Assembly: GCF_024199945.1 (NCBI RefSeq)
Contig: NZ_JANADP010000001.1
Span: forward strand, 6,634,001 to 6,698,000
DNA from: Bradyrhizobium sp. CCGUVB4N
GTDB lineage: Bacteria > Pseudomonadota > Alphaproteobacteria > Rhizobiales > Xanthobacteraceae
Length of the DNA: 64,000 bases
Direction: 5' to 3'
The notes beneath the pieces were generated by a model. The model worked only from the letters and a program-made list of their open reading frames with translations. It had not been told where the DNA came from and did no database searches. The position numbers were made by a program, and so were the translations under genes. Position 1 is the first letter of the stretch, and each line of letters begins with the position of its first letter. Shown piece after piece: positions 27,352-39,381 of the stretch.

Positions 27352-27629
27352 TTGAACGTCCTCTGCTCTCGCCCAAAAAGGAGATATGGAAACGATAGAT
27401 AATGCGCAAAGCACTGAAATGGTTTCGTGATCGCGGCAATCTGCCACGCTTTGAACGATTGTAAACTGAACCGCCCGATCCAGCTTGCTCCATTCAACCT
27501 GAGCGGATAATGAACAGGCGCGCCGTTTTCCGGCCGCCGTAAGCGTTCACGTGAACCAACGCATCAACCGACGCCGTCGGAATCGATGCTATTTTTTTGG
27601 TTCAACGTGACTGACGCGTCCTGCCATGA

Positions 27630-28868
27630 ATGCCTATTCCCTTGGATCAAGCTTCCACATTTTCGTCTTCACCGGTCGCGCTGTCGCGACACCCACCACT
27701 GCTGCTCTATATCGCCTCGCGCACCCTGTCGGAATTCTCCTATCAGGTCGCCACGGTCGCCGTGGGCTGGCAGATCTATGCGCTGACCGGCAGCGCCTTC
27801 TATCTCGGCCTCGCCGGTCTGGTGCAGTTCATTCCGAGCGCGCTGCTCGTGTTCGTCGCCGGACACGCTGCCGACCGCTACGACCGCCGCCGCATTGTCC
27901 AGCTCTGCGAGCTGACACAGGGCCTGGCAGCCGGCTACCTCGCCATGCGACTGCTCACGGGGACGTTGATCGCGCCCGAGATCTTCATCGTACTCGGCGT
28001 CTTCGGACTGTGCGGCGCCTTTGAGGCTCCGGCCTCGTCGGCGCTGCTGCCGGCTGTTGCACCTGACGGCATGCTGCAACGCGCGACTGCGCTGTCGACC
28101 GGCACCTGGCAGGTCGCGACCATCGGCGGCCCGGCCGTTGGCGGCCTGGCCTATGCATTGTCGCCGAGCGCGCCGTTCACGCTGATGGCAGTGCTGTCCC
28201 TGATCGCCTGCGGCCTCAGCGGTCTGATCCGTGTCGAGCGAACGGCGCCTTCCGAGCACGAAAGCATCGACGGACTCTTCGCCGGCCTTCATTTCGTGCG
28301 CAACAACCCGGCGATCCTCGGCACGATCTCGCTCGACCTGTTTGCGGTCCTGCTCGGCGGCGCCACCGCGCTGCTGCCGATCTATGCCAAGGACATCTTG
28401 CAGGCCGGTCCCTGGGCGCTCGGCGTGATGCGCGCAGCGCCCGCGGTCGGCGCGCTCTGCATGACCGCGGTGATCGCACGCCATCCGATCGCTCGGCGCG
28501 CAGGTCTACGAATGTTCCAGGCGGTGATCGCCTTCGGGCTCGCGACCATCGTGTTCGCGCTGTCGCGCAACATCTGGCTCTCGGTGATCGCGCTCGCCGC
28601 GATGGGTGCCGCCGACACCATCAGCGTCGTCGTCCGCGTCGCGCTTGTGCAGTTGGCGACGCCCGATGCGATGCGCGGCCGCGTCGGCGCGGTCAACTTC
28701 CTGTTCATCAACGCCTCAAACCAGCTCGGCGAGTTCGAGAGCGGCATGGCGGCGGCGCTGCTCGGCGCGATGCCGGCCGCCGCGCTCGGCGGCCTCGGCA
28801 CCATCGCGATCGCGCTGCTCTGGATGAAGCTGTTTCCGGTGCTGCGCGAGGTCGACAAACTCGAGTAA
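27630..28868 (+). CDS. MFS transporter (enterobactin exporter-like MFS_3 type)
   Basis: A 412-residue inner-membrane protein with about twelve hydrophobic segments. The loop motif GHAADRYDRRRIVQLCE after the second segment is the MFS signature A. The length and the LSTGTWQVATIGGPAVGG stretch are like the EntS/MFS_3 group of drug or siderophore exporters. The ligand cannot be inferred, since no biosynthetic genes are near. It is convergent with the DUF900 hydrolase gene, 7 bases away. Confidence 0.85.
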   Translation: MPIPLDQASTFSSSPVALSRHPPLLLYIASRTLSEFSYQVATVAVGWQIYALTGSAFYLGLAGLVQFIPSALLVFVAGHAADRYDRRRIVQLCELTQGLAAGYLAMRLLTGTLIAPEIFIVLGVFGLCGAFEAPASSALLPAVAPDGMLQRATALSTGTWQVATIGGPAVGGLAYALSPSAPFTLMAVLSLIACGLSGLIRVERTAPSEHESIDGLFAGLHFVRNNPAILGTISLDLFAVLLGGATALLPIYAKDILQAGPWALGVMRAAPAVGALCMTAVIARHPIARRAGLRMFQAVIAFGLATIVFALSRNIWLSVIALAAMGAADTISVVVRVALVQLATPDAMRGRVGAVNFLFINASNQLGEFESGMAAALLGAMPAAALGGLGTIAIALLWMKLFPVLREVDKLE

Positions 28869-28875
28869 GCGACCT

Positions 28876-30195
28876 CTAGGCTCGGTAGCTCCAGTACTTT
28901 CGGAGCGCATCGCCTGAGGCCTGGAGGTCGAAGCGCTGGTCGGGCGCGAGCTGCTGCACGATCAGATTAAACATGTCGTTGAGGATCGAACGCTTCTCGC
29001 CGAAATAGGAGTGATGCAGGCCGACCAGGCTGGTGTCGACCAGCGACGCATCGATCGTATCGATGCCGTCGACCACCGTCAGGGCATCGCCGGCCTCGCC
29101 TGCCCGGGGATAGCCGTGCACGAATTTCGAGGCCAGCAACGCCACATCGCGGGACGAGGCATAGAGCGTGACACGCGCCGCGCAACCCTTGAATTTTGCG
29201 GCGAGCTGGACGAAGCGATCGCGGTCGATGTCGGGCGCGGCGAAGATGATCTGGCCGAGCTTTGCGGCGCCGGCCGGCAACTGCCAGGAGGTGACGCGTT
29301 CGAGCGTGTTGATGACCGCGCGATTGCCCATGCTGTGGGCGATGATGTGAACCTTGCCGGCGCCGACCTCGCCAAGCGCGAGTTGGAGGAACGCCTCGAA
29401 ATGATCGCGCGACCAGTCGATCGTGCTCTCGTCCACGGTGTATTTCTTGGTGTCGGCCGCCGACGCCCAGCTGTACAGCAGCGTCCGGCCTGCAAATTTC
29501 AGATCGACTGCAAGCTGCCCGGCCCGCCGCGCCGCATCCTCGAACGTCACGTTGTAGCCGTGCACGAAGATCAGGACGTCATGCTCGCTCGCAGCGGCAA
29601 GCGACTCCTTCAGGCTCGTGACGAAGGCATCCCGGCCAAGCGCGGCGACAGTTTTGAGGATCACGTGCTTTTCGGGATTGGCCGAGAGTTCGAGACGCCA
29701 CCAGCTCGGGCTGGTGAGTTCGCCGAGGTCGCGGCCGCGCGTGGGCACGCTGACCTCTGCGACGCCCAGGGACAGCGTGCCTCGCGCGCCGCTGAAATAA
29801 TGCGCCGGCGTGTCGTCGCCTCTGGCGCGATCAGTGCCGTAGAAGACGGGGATGGTGACGACGCCGGTTGTCTCATCCGTGGTCGGCCGGACGGTATCGG
29901 AGACGACGGGCGGCGACACGCGGCCGCGACGGGTCACGGTCTCCCTGGTAGCAACGGGCGCTGCCATGTCTGCCATCACGCGTTCGACGAGTTCCATCGC
30001 CGGGGGCTCGGCGAGCAGCCGCACGACCAAGAGATCGAGCGTCTGGCGAAGCTTGGCCGGATCCTCGCCCTGGCCGGCGCGCGCGGCGAGCTCCTGCAAT
30101 TCCTCGCCGTAAGCGGGCCATTTGTCGCCCAGCAGATCCTTCAACCGGGGCCCGAGTTCGAGCAAGGCAAGCAACAGGCGAAGCGTGTCCGACAT
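28876..30195 (-). CDS. DUF900-family alpha/beta hydrolase
   Basis: A 439-residue protein starting at 30195 behind GAGGGACG. The first 150 residues are helical and of unknown role. Then comes a DUF900-type hydrolase core opening IPVFYGTDRARG, with FVHGYNVTFEDAARR (oxyanion region), a nucleophile elbow AHSMGNRAVINTLE (Ser) and LVGLHHSYFGEKR (probable His). This is an esterase/lipase-like fold with unknown substrate. There is no signal peptide. A 64-residue upstream extension of the frame is rejected because the ribosome site supports 30195. Confidence 0.83.
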   Translation of the reverse strand: MSDTLRLLLALLELGPRLKDLLGDKWPAYGEELQELAARAGQGEDPAKLRQTLDLLVVRLLAEPPAMELVERVMADMAAPVATRETVTRRGRVSPPVVSDTVRPTTDETTGVVTIPVFYGTDRARGDDTPAHYFSGARGTLSLGVAEVSVPTRGRDLGELTSPSWWRLELSANPEKHVILKTVAALGRDAFVTSLKESLAAASEHDVLIFVHGYNVTFEDAARRAGQLAVDLKFAGRTLLYSWASAADTKKYTVDESTIDWSRDHFEAFLQLALGEVGAGKVHIIAHSMGNRAVINTLERVTSWQLPAGAAKLGQIIFAAPDIDRDRFVQLAAKFKGCAARVTLYASSRDVALLASKFVHGYPRAGEAGDALTVVDGIDTIDASLVDTSLVGLHHSYFGEKRSILNDMFNLIVQQLAPDQRFDLQASGDALRKYWSYRA

Positions 30196-30334
30196 CGCAC
30201 GTCCCTCGTCGCTGAATGCGGCCAAGGCACTGGCCCGGCCGTCCATCCCTAGCCTAGAGGTTGTGAACGATCTGGCAAGTCCGCTGCGCGTGCCAGCGTC
30301 AACTTGCCATCCTGATCTGTCTGGGGCGCGCGCT

Positions 30335-32122
30335 TTACGACAACGCGCCCAGCACGCCGCGCGTGGCCTTGTCGATCTCCTCGACATAGCGGCGGCGGGC
30401 GAAGGTCTCGGTCAGGAAACCGACCACCTTGCGGCTGTCGGTTGAATCGACCACCGCCAGCATTTCGGCTTCCGCCTCGTCGAACACCGCCATCGCGCTC
30501 TTCACGTTCATCTCCGGGATCAGCACGATCTCAGTCAGGCGCGCGAGCTCGATGACCTGGATGTCGTCGGCGATGGTGTCGAGATCGCTGGAGAACAAAT
30601 CGGGCAGCAGCACGAGTCCCACATATTCGTCAGCATTGTTGACAATGACGATGCCGGGCCGCGATCCCAGTGCGAATTCCCGCCGTGTCGCGGCGATCGT
30701 GGTGCTCGACGGCACCTTGCCGACGTCGGAGCGCATCAGCCGCTCGACGGTGAGGTTGCGCAGCCAGCCGACGTCGTTGGCGCTGCGGATGGTCTCGCCA
30801 CGCAGATGCAGGCGCCAAGTCGAGAACGAGTGGCCGAACATGAAGCGCACGCAGATCGAGGTGACGATGCAGCCGGCCAGCACCACGGCGGTGACGTCGA
30901 CATTGCGGGTCATCTCGAGCACGAGGAACGACATGGTCAGGGGACCGCCGACGATGGCGACGCCGAGCGTCGCCATGCCGGTCAGCATCGCCACCAGCGG
31001 ATCGATCACGAAGTTCGGACTGATCAACAGCAGCACCGCCGAGAAAAACTTCCCGATCAGGCTGCCGACGAACAGCGAGGCGAAAAAGAGCCCGCCACGG
31101 AAACCTGATGCCAGCGAGATCAGGCAGGCCGTCACCTTCAGCGCGATGATGATCGCGATCAGGCCGATCGTCATCTCGTGGAAGAGGTCGAGCACCATGG
31201 CGCCGTGGCCCGCCGCCAGCACCTGCGGCGTGACGATGGCGAAACCGCCGACGATGAGGCCGCCGATCACCGGGCGCAGCCAGACCGGCAGCCATTTGAA
31301 CAGCCGCTCGAACATCGAGGACGAGCGCATCACGGCGATGCCGACGCCGCTGGTGACGAGCGCAAGCCCGATCAGCGCCAGATATTGCTCGACGCCGACG
31401 GCGCTGACCTTCGGGATTTCGAGGGAGTAAGGCGCGCCACCGAGCCATTGCGCGGTCAGCGCGCCGGCGAGCGAGGCTGCCAGGATGGGGGCCGCGCTGC
31501 CGACCGAATAGACGCCGACGATCAGCTCGCAGGCGTAGAAGGCGCCGGTGATCGGCGCGCCGAAGGCCGCCGCGATCGCCGCCGCCGCGCCGCAGCCCAC
31601 GATCAGGCGCAAATCGTTGCGCCGGAGATTGAAGAACTTGCCGAACAGCGAGGCGATGCCCGAGCCGATCTGGGTGTAGCCGGCCTCGAGTCCGACCGAG
31701 GCACCGCAGCCGTTCGAGATCAAGGTCTGGCTCGACACCACCACGCTGTCGCGCATCGACAGATTGCCGCCGCGCAGCGCATTGGCCTCGATCGGGTCGA
31801 CCGCGCTGGAGATCTTCCACCGCCGCCGCCACCATTCCATGATGCCGAGCACGAGGCCGCCAAGCGCCGGCGCGATCATCGCCGCCCAGGGGTTGATATA
31901 GGTGTTGGCGGAGAGGCGCACGTCGATCGGGATGCCGTAGATCACGACATGGGCGATCTGCGCGATCTCGGCCATCAGCGTCACGATCGCGCCGGCCAGC
32001 GTGCCGATCACGAGCGCCAGCGGGATCAAATAGAACTCGTTGCTGCGCAAAAGGGCGCGCAGCCGGACCATGGTGCGGTTCGTCCCCTTGCCGTCGACGA
32101 TATGCCTGATCCGCGCGAACAC
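30335..32122 (-). CDS. ClC-family chloride channel/antiporter with C-terminal CBS domains
   Basis: A 595-residue membrane protein. The ClC core has GLEAGYTQIGSG (gating Glu146), FGAPITGAFYACELIVG and GFRGGLFFASLFVG. The cytoplasmic C-terminus (about 460-580) holds a CBS pair beginning VERLMRSDVGKVP. The start is taken as GTG at 32122, 8 bases after the aldolase stop; an ATG at 32071 is possible. The usual GSGIP anion-filter motif appears replaced by SSAVDPIEAN near residues 105-114, so ion selectivity may differ. It is translationally linked to the upstream aldolase gene. Confidence 0.85.
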   Translation of the reverse strand: MFARIRHIVDGKGTNRTMVRLRALLRSNEFYLIPLALVIGTLAGAIVTLMAEIAQIAHVVIYGIPIDVRLSANTYINPWAAMIAPALGGLVLGIMEWWRRRWKISSAVDPIEANALRGGNLSMRDSVVVSSQTLISNGCGASVGLEAGYTQIGSGIASLFGKFFNLRRNDLRLIVGCGAAAAIAAAFGAPITGAFYACELIVGVYSVGSAAPILAASLAGALTAQWLGGAPYSLEIPKVSAVGVEQYLALIGLALVTSGVGIAVMRSSSMFERLFKWLPVWLRPVIGGLIVGGFAIVTPQVLAAGHGAMVLDLFHEMTIGLIAIIIALKVTACLISLASGFRGGLFFASLFVGSLIGKFFSAVLLLISPNFVIDPLVAMLTGMATLGVAIVGGPLTMSFLVLEMTRNVDVTAVVLAGCIVTSICVRFMFGHSFSTWRLHLRGETIRSANDVGWLRNLTVERLMRSDVGKVPSSTTIAATRREFALGSRPGIVIVNNADEYVGLVLLPDLFSSDLDTIADDIQVIELARLTEIVLIPEMNVKSAMAVFDEAEAEMLAVVDSTDSRKVVGFLTETFARRRYVEEIDKATRGVLGALS

Positions 32123-32130
32123 CAGCCGCC

Positions 32131-32784
32131 CTACCCGTCCGACACGCCGTAGCCGGCCATGCGCTGGCGGACCCGCTCGATTTCGGCGCTCGACAGCAGC
32201 GGCGGTTTGCCGATCTGGAGACAGCCGTGATATTGCCGCGCCAGCGTCTCGACCTCGACGGCGAGCCACATCGCCTTGTCGAGCGTCTTGCCAACCGCGA
32301 TCATGCCGTGATGGTCAAGCAGGCAGGCGAGCCGGCCGACGAGCGCGCGCACCGCGTGCTCGGACAGCTCTGCCGTACCGAAAGTGGCATAGGGCGCGCA
32401 GCGGATGTTGTCGCCGCCGGCGGCCGCGATCATGTAGTGCACGGGCGGGATGTCCAGGCCCATGATCGCCAGGATGGTGCAATAGGTCGGATGGGCGTGC
32501 ACGACGGCGTTGACGTCGGCGCGCGCCTTCAGGATGTCCAGATGGAAGCGCCACTCGCTGGACGGCTTCTGGCCGGGGGCATGCGAGCCGTCCATCGCCA
32601 TGAAGACGATCTGGTCCGGCGTCATGGTGTCGTAGGGCAGGCTCGTGGGCGTGATCAGCAGCCCCTCCCCGTGTCGCAGGCTGATATTGCCTGACGTGCC
32701 CTGGTTGATGCCGAGCGCATTCATGCGGCGGCAGGCGTCGATGATGGCCTGTCTCTTGTCGAGCTCGTCCGCTGTCATCGACAT
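32131..32784 (-). CDS. Class II aldolase/adducin family protein (fuculose-phosphate aldolase-like)
   Basis: A 217-residue zinc-dependent aldolase/epimerase-fold protein. Metal ligands are His96 and His98 in VVHAHPTY and a further His in LLDHHGMIAVG (about 158-159). Catalytic Glu77 is in SSEWRFH, and NQGTSGNISLR binds phosphate. It could cleave an L-fuculose- or ribulose-type phosphate or related aldol; the substrate is unknown. It is paired in an operon with the ClC channel gene, an unusual partner. Confidence 0.85.
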   Translation of the reverse strand: MSMTADELDKRQAIIDACRRMNALGINQGTSGNISLRHGEGLLITPTSLPYDTMTPDQIVFMAMDGSHAPGQKPSSEWRFHLDILKARADVNAVVHAHPTYCTILAIMGLDIPPVHYMIAAAGGDNIRCAPYATFGTAELSEHAVRALVGRLACLLDHHGMIAVGKTLDKAMWLAVEVETLARQYHGCLQIGKPPLLSSAEIERVRQRMAGYGVSDG

Positions 32785-32956
32785 CCCGATTTCATCTCGA
32801 CCTTCTTGGCGATGGGCGCTTCTTGAGAGGGGAAGTACGTCAAAGCAATGTGGCAGTGCAAGCGAAAGCGGACCTGTTCAGGCGCCGTCTTGCCGGCGGA
32901 TCAGCCACATCATGAATTAGGTCGTAAAATCAACAGATTAACAGATTGCCACAGCC

Positions 32957-33583
32957 CTATGACAGGCTGGCCCGGACGGCCGCAATCCCGTTGATCACGA
33001 ACTGCACCGAATAGGCCGCGAGCAGCATGCCGAGCACGCGTGACAGCACGGCATTACCGGTGCGCCCCAGCGTCCGCGCGATCAGGTGAGCCGAGATGAA
33101 GCAGAACATGCAGATCAGGCAAACCGTGAGGACGACCGCGATGATGATCGCAAGCCTCGGCCCATAGCCGGCATTGCCCGTCAGCAGCAGCGTGGTCGCG
33201 ATCGCGCCGGGGCCGGCCATCATGGGAATGGCCAGCGGAAACACCGCGACATCGGAGGCGTGCTCCGCGGTCGCCTTGTCGGCCTCCCGCGCCTCGCGAT
33301 GCGGCCGGTCGCCGAAGATCATCTGGTAGGACACGCCGAACAGCAGCAGCCCGCCCGCGATCTGGAACGCGGGGATGCCGATCCCGAGCTGGCGCAGCAG
33401 CCAATTTCCGACGAGCGCAATCACGATCAGGATCGAGGCCGCGATGAAGGGCGCGCGCAACGCCACCGTCCGCTTGATCTTGTCGGGCATGCCCCCGGTC
33501 GCAGCCAGGAACGCCGGCGCAAGGCCGACGGGATCGACCACCAGCAACAACGTCACGAAGGCGGACAGGGCGAAGTCGAGCAT
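32957..33583 (-). CDS. MarC family integral membrane protein
   Basis: A 208-residue inner-membrane protein with six predicted hydrophobic segments and the MarC/UPF0056 hallmarks (VTLLLVVDPVGLAPAFLA at the start, FPLAIPMMAGPGAIATTLLL in the middle). The family function is unsettled; some members export amino acids or respond to stress. It is divergent from the ferritin-like gene and monocistronic. Confidence 0.87.
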   Translation of the reverse strand: MLDFALSAFVTLLLVVDPVGLAPAFLAATGGMPDKIKRTVALRAPFIAASILIVIALVGNWLLRQLGIGIPAFQIAGGLLLFGVSYQMIFGDRPHREAREADKATAEHASDVAVFPLAIPMMAGPGAIATTLLLTGNAGYGPRLAIIIAVVLTVCLICMFCFISAHLIARTLGRTGNAVLSRVLGMLLAAYSVQFVINGIAAVRASLS

Positions 33584-33733
33584 GGGCTGGGCGTCTCGGG
33601 CGAGCGTGGTTGTCGTAGCCAGCCATAGCTGCTCGCGGGCGCCTTCGCGAGGAACATTTGCCGATCCCGGATCTTGATCGCGTGAGGATTGAGGAAGGCC
33701 ATGCCTTCCCGTGTCACCTCATGAGGAGGATCC

Positions 33734-34303
33734 ATGGCTAAGAAAGCAAAGAAACGTGCATCTAGGAAAAAGACCGCATCGCGGCGCCCGCGTCAGGCGC
33801 CTAAGATGCTCAGCGACCTGTTTCTGGAAACGCTGAAAGACATCTATTTCGCCGAGAACAAGATCATCAAGACGCTGCCGAAGATGGCCAAGGCCGCCCA
33901 TTCGAAGGACCTTGCCGCCGCCTTCAACAAGCATCTGCGGGAGACGCAGGGCCAGGTCAAACGGCTCGAGCAGATCTTCAAGATGCTGGACAAGCCGGCG
34001 CGCGGCAAGCCGTGTGAGGCGATCAACGGCATCACCGAGGAGGGCGCCGAGATCATGAAGGATTTCAAGAACGCCCCTGCCCTCGACGCCGGCCTGCTCG
34101 CCGCGGCGCAGGCCGTCGAGCACTACGAGATCTCCCGTTACGGCACGCTGCGCACCTGGGCCGAGGAGCTCGGCATGCCCGAGGCGGCAAGGCTCCTCCA
34201 GGACACGCTGGACGAGGAAGAGGCCACCGACCACACCCTGACCGAGCTTGCCACGTCGGTCATCAACCTCGAAGCGGAGGCCGAGTACCGCGAAGCCGCC
34301 TGA
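33734..34303 (+). CDS. YciE/DUF892 ferritin-like protein
   Basis: A 189-residue protein. A Lys/Arg-rich N-terminus of about 25 residues may bind DNA. It is followed by a four-helix DUF892 (YciE-like) bundle with ETLKDIYFAENKI, a VEHYEISRYG helix and DTLDEEEATDHTLTELA, which provide the Glu/His residues expected for a di-metal or ferritin-like site. Such proteins are linked to stress. The ATG has a strong GAGGAGG site. The 187 bases to the Hsp20 gene hold no supported gene. Confidence 0.87.
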   Translation: MAKKAKKRASRKKTASRRPRQAPKMLSDLFLETLKDIYFAENKIIKTLPKMAKAAHSKDLAAAFNKHLRETQGQVKRLEQIFKMLDKPARGKPCEAINGITEEGAEIMKDFKNAPALDAGLLAAAQAVEHYEISRYGTLRTWAEELGMPEAARLLQDTLDEEEATDHTLTELATSVINLEAEAEYREAA

Positions 34304-34490
34304 TTCCGACCATCCCGCCCAATTGTTGCCTCCGGCGCCGCGGAACATCTCCGCGGCGTCGATGCGTCTGAGCGCAAGGGCCTCGTCTCGATCGAGGGCC
34401 AGACATGCCCTGAACGCGCGATGCTGGAATTTGCGGGAACCATCACCATATCCCCGTTTTCCAACCGCAGCGCCTTTCCCGAGTTTTGCC

Positions 34491-34874
34491 ATGCAACCCA
34501 AAAACCCCTTCGACTGGATGCTGTCCGAAGCCCTGGACCAGCTGACCCGCGGCGAACGGCTGCGCCAGCAGTTCGGCCGTCAGGAAGCCTGCTGGGAGCC
34601 GCCGATCGACGTGCTCGAGACCGAGCATGAGCTTTTGATCCTGGTCGCGCTTCCCGGCGTCAATCCGGACAATGTCGAGACGGTGATCCAGGACGGCGTG
34701 CTTATCATCTCCGGCCAGCGCACGCTGCCGCCGGAGCTTCGCAACGCCCGCATCCACCGCCTCGAGCTGCCGCAGGGGCGCTTCGAGCGCCGCATCGCAT
34801 TGCCCCTTGGCCGCTACGCCATCAGCCGCTTCGTGATGGACGGCTGCGTCGCACTGCGCCTCGCCAAATCCTGA
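34491..34874 (+). CDS. Hsp20/alpha-crystallin family small heat-shock protein
   Basis: A 127-residue protein with an alpha-crystallin domain from about residue 35 (PPIDVLETEHELLILVALPG, then VIQDGVLIISGQR and the FERRIALPLG strand). It lacks the usual C-terminal IxI tail, ending VALRLAKS. It probably binds unfolding proteins. It sits 8 bases upstream of lon, so the chaperone and the protease are co-expressed; stress control is likely, though I see no sigma-32 or ROSE element with confidence. Confidence 0.87.
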   Translation: MQPKNPFDWMLSEALDQLTRGERLRQQFGRQEACWEPPIDVLETEHELLILVALPGVNPDNVETVIQDGVLIISGQRTLPPELRNARIHRLELPQGRFERRIALPLGRYAISRFVMDGCVALRLAKS

Positions 34875-34882
34875 GGTCGATC

Positions 34883-37276
<2,394 letters not shown>

Positions 37277-37280
37277 TGCG

Positions 37281-37436
37281 ATGAAGAAACTGCTGGAAGA
37301 AGCGAAGCGATCGCGGAAGACGCAGCGGCTGCGCCAGCTGCTCGATCGTGCCATCGACCGGGTGCGCGATGCGCTCGCCGGGCCCGAGCCGCGGCTTCAG
37401 CCGATCCCGGTTCGGGCCAGGCGCCGCAAGGGCTGA
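37281..37436 (+). CDS. Small basic protein downstream of lon, unknown function
   Basis: 51 residues (MKKLLEEAKRSRKTQRLRQL and on), highly basic, with a predicted amphipathic helix of about 35 residues and an RRRKG end. It starts 4 bases after the lon stop with GGAG upstream and ends just before the shared terminator, so it belongs to the hsp20-lon transcript. It might be a Lon substrate or adaptor or a nucleic-acid binder; nothing proves it. Confidence 0.55.
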   Translation: MKKLLEEAKRSRKTQRLRQLLDRAIDRVRDALAGPEPRLQPIPVRARRRKG

Positions 37437-37477
37437 ACCCCTCCGCTTCAGCCCTCGCGGTCACTTAACTCAAACCA

Positions 37478-37506
37478 AAAGGCCCCCTCTCATCGAGGGG
37501 GCCTTT
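37478..37506. terminator. Bidirectional rho-independent terminator, lon operon / HU gene
   Basis: A perfect 12-base stem AAAGGCCCCCTC (37478-37489) with GAGGGGGCCTTT (37495-37506) and a 5-base loop. A-rich and T-rich flanks let it work on both strands. It ends the hsp20-lon-small protein transcript and the convergent HU transcript, whose stop codon is 7 bases away. Confidence 0.9.
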
Positions 37507-37512
37507 GCGTTA

Positions 37513-37815
37513 TCAGGCCACGGCGTCCTTGGCGGCCTTGACCGGGCGGGCGCGAACGATCTTCCGGGCCGGCTTGGCCTTGAACATCATCTCTTCACCC
37601 GTGAACGGGTTGGTGCCCTTGCGCGCCTTGGTCGCGGGCTTCTTGATGACCACGAACTTGGCGAAGCCCGGCACCAGGAACAGGCCGTTCTTCTTGAGCT
37701 CCTTGTGGCCGACGTCCGTCAGCGTCTCCATGACGCTCTTGACGTCGCGCTTGGAAAGCTCGGTGGCGGTCGCGATCTTTTCGATCAGCTGCGATTTGGA
37801 AAGTTGGGTCGGCAT
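37513..37815 (-). CDS. HU family DNA-binding protein
   Basis: A 100-residue HU/IHF-fold protein with SKSQLIEKIATATELSKRDV, KKNGLFLVPGFAKFVV and the DNA-arm region KARKGTNPFTGEEM. The C-terminal tail is extended and Lys/Arg/Ala/Pro-rich (FKAKPARKIVRARPVKAAKD), longer than in E. coli HU and probably an extra DNA-contacting tail. The ATG follows GAGGAG. It binds and bends DNA in the nucleoid. It is convergent with the lon operon. Confidence 0.93.
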   Translation of the reverse strand: MPTQLSKSQLIEKIATATELSKRDVKSVMETLTDVGHKELKKNGLFLVPGFAKFVVIKKPATKARKGTNPFTGEEMMFKAKPARKIVRARPVKAAKDAVA

Positions 37816-38148
37816 CGTGTCTCCTCTGATTCGTTGCCGGTTGCATATTAGACCAACCGGCGAAGGCCTATAGCCTTCTGCACAGTTTTGTCGCGGTTTT
37901 ACGGGCTTTTTTGGCCCCCTGAGGCAAAAAACCCTGCATTTTAGCGGCTTCCTGCGCGGAAGGCGCCTCGGGCAGCGGTTTTTGCCTTGTTTCAAAGGCC
38001 CGCAAGCAGCCTTGCTAAAGCTGATTCGATGCTTTCGACAAGCGACGACCGGCATCTTTGTAGGATGCCGGTCGCATTTCACCCTAGAAAATAAGGCTGG
38101 ATCGCCATCGTGCGGCGTTTTTCCCTGCTTTTTACGGGTCGCAGCACA

Positions 38149-39381
38149 CTAAACACGCTCGATGATGACGGCAGGCGCCATGCCTCCCGCGGCGCACATG
38201 GTGACGAGACCGCGCTTGAGGTCGCGCCGTTCGAGCTCGTCGAGCACGGTGCCGATCAGGATCGAGCCGGTCGCGCCGATCGGGTGACCAAGCGCGATCG
38301 AACCGCCATTGACGTTAACCTTGGCGCGGTCGAGCTTGAGATCGCGGATATATTTTTCCGCAACGACCGCAAAGGCCTCGTTGATCTCGAAGAGATCAAT
38401 GTCGTCGATGGTGAGCCCGGCTTTCGCCAGCACCTTGCGCGTCGCCGGCACCGGCGCGTTCAGCATCAGGGTCGGCGAGTCCCCCATGTTCGCCATCGCC
38501 ACCACGCGGGCGCGGGCCTTGAGACCATGCGCCTTGGCATAGGACGGTGACGCCAGCAGGATCGCGGCGGCGCCATCGACGACGCCGGACGAGTTGCCGG
38601 CGTGATGCATGAAGTCGATGTCGAGGTCCGGATATTTCTGCAGGATCAGGCCGCGATAGGTCGTGCCCTTGTCGTCCAGCGCATAGTCGGCGACCGCCGG
38701 GAATGCGGGCTTGAGGGCTGCTAGACCTTCCATCGTGGTCTGCGGCCGCGGATATTCCTCGTGGTCGAGTGCGAGGCTGCCGTCCTCGCGATGCACGGGC
38801 ACGAGGCTCTTCTTGAAGTGGCCGCCGGCAATCGCCTGCGCCGCACGCTTCTGGCTTTCGAGGCCGAGCGCATCGACGTCCTGCCGCGTGATGCCTTCCA
38901 GCGTCGCGATCGCATCGGCGCAGACGCCCTGGTGCGACTGTGGATGCCGCGCACGCAAGCGCAGATTGCCCGAGTCCATCATCATCGGACCGCCGCCACG
39001 GCGTCCCTCCATCGACATCATCTCGCATCCGCCGGCGATGACGAGATCTTCCGCGCCTGCCATGATCGAGGATGCCGCCATGTTGACGCTGGTGATGCCG
39101 GAGCCGCAGAAACGATCGAGCGTCACCGCGCTGGCGCGCACGTCATAGCCGGCATCGAGCGCCGACATGCGGCCGAGATCGCCACCCTGCGTTGCGACCT
39201 GCGCGCTGCAGCCCCAGACGATGTCGTCGACATCGGCAGTGTTGATGCCGGTGCGGTTCGCAAGCGCACGGAGCACGGTGGCGCCGAGCTGCTGCGGGTG
39301 AATGCCGGAGAGTGCCCCCTTGCCGGCCTTGCCGACACCGCGCGGGGTGCGGCAGGCATCGATGATCAGCGCGTCGGTCAT
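38149..39381 (-). CDS. Acetyl-CoA acetyltransferase (thiolase)
   Basis: A 410-residue thiolase with catalytic Cys92 (LDRFCGSGITSVN), His366 (GGSIALGHPIGATG) and Cys396 (MCAAGGMAPAVIIE). The size and sequence style are those of the degradative FadA-like/acetyl-CoA C-acetyltransferases of alphaproteobacteria. It would condense or cleave acyl-CoA in fatty acid breakdown or polyhydroxybutyrate metabolism. It is monocistronic, and no partner fad gene is near. Confidence 0.92.
   Translation of the reverse strand: MTDALIIDACRTPRGVGKAGKGALSGIHPQQLGATVLRALANRTGINTADVDDIVWGCSAQVATQGGDLGRMSALDAGYDVRASAVTLDRFCGSGITSVNMAASSIMAGAEDLVIAGGCEMMSMEGRRGGGPMMMDSGNLRLRARHPQSHQGVCADAIATLEGITRQDVDALGLESQKRAAQAIAGGHFKKSLVPVHREDGSLALDHEEYPRPQTTMEGLAALKPAFPAVADYALDDKGTTYRGLILQKYPDLDIDFMHHAGNSSGVVDGAAAILLASPSYAKAHGLKARARVVAMANMGDSPTLMLNAPVPATRKVLAKAGLTIDDIDLFEINEAFAVVAEKYIRDLKLDRAKVNVNGGSIALGHPIGATGSILIGTVLDELERRDLKRGLVTMCAAGGMAPAVIIERV

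Noticed and set aside
32131..32269. Longer N-terminus of the ClC gene starting inside the aldolase gene
   Set aside because: The extra residues are Arg-rich and out of character; starts at 32122 or 32071 fit the operon layout.
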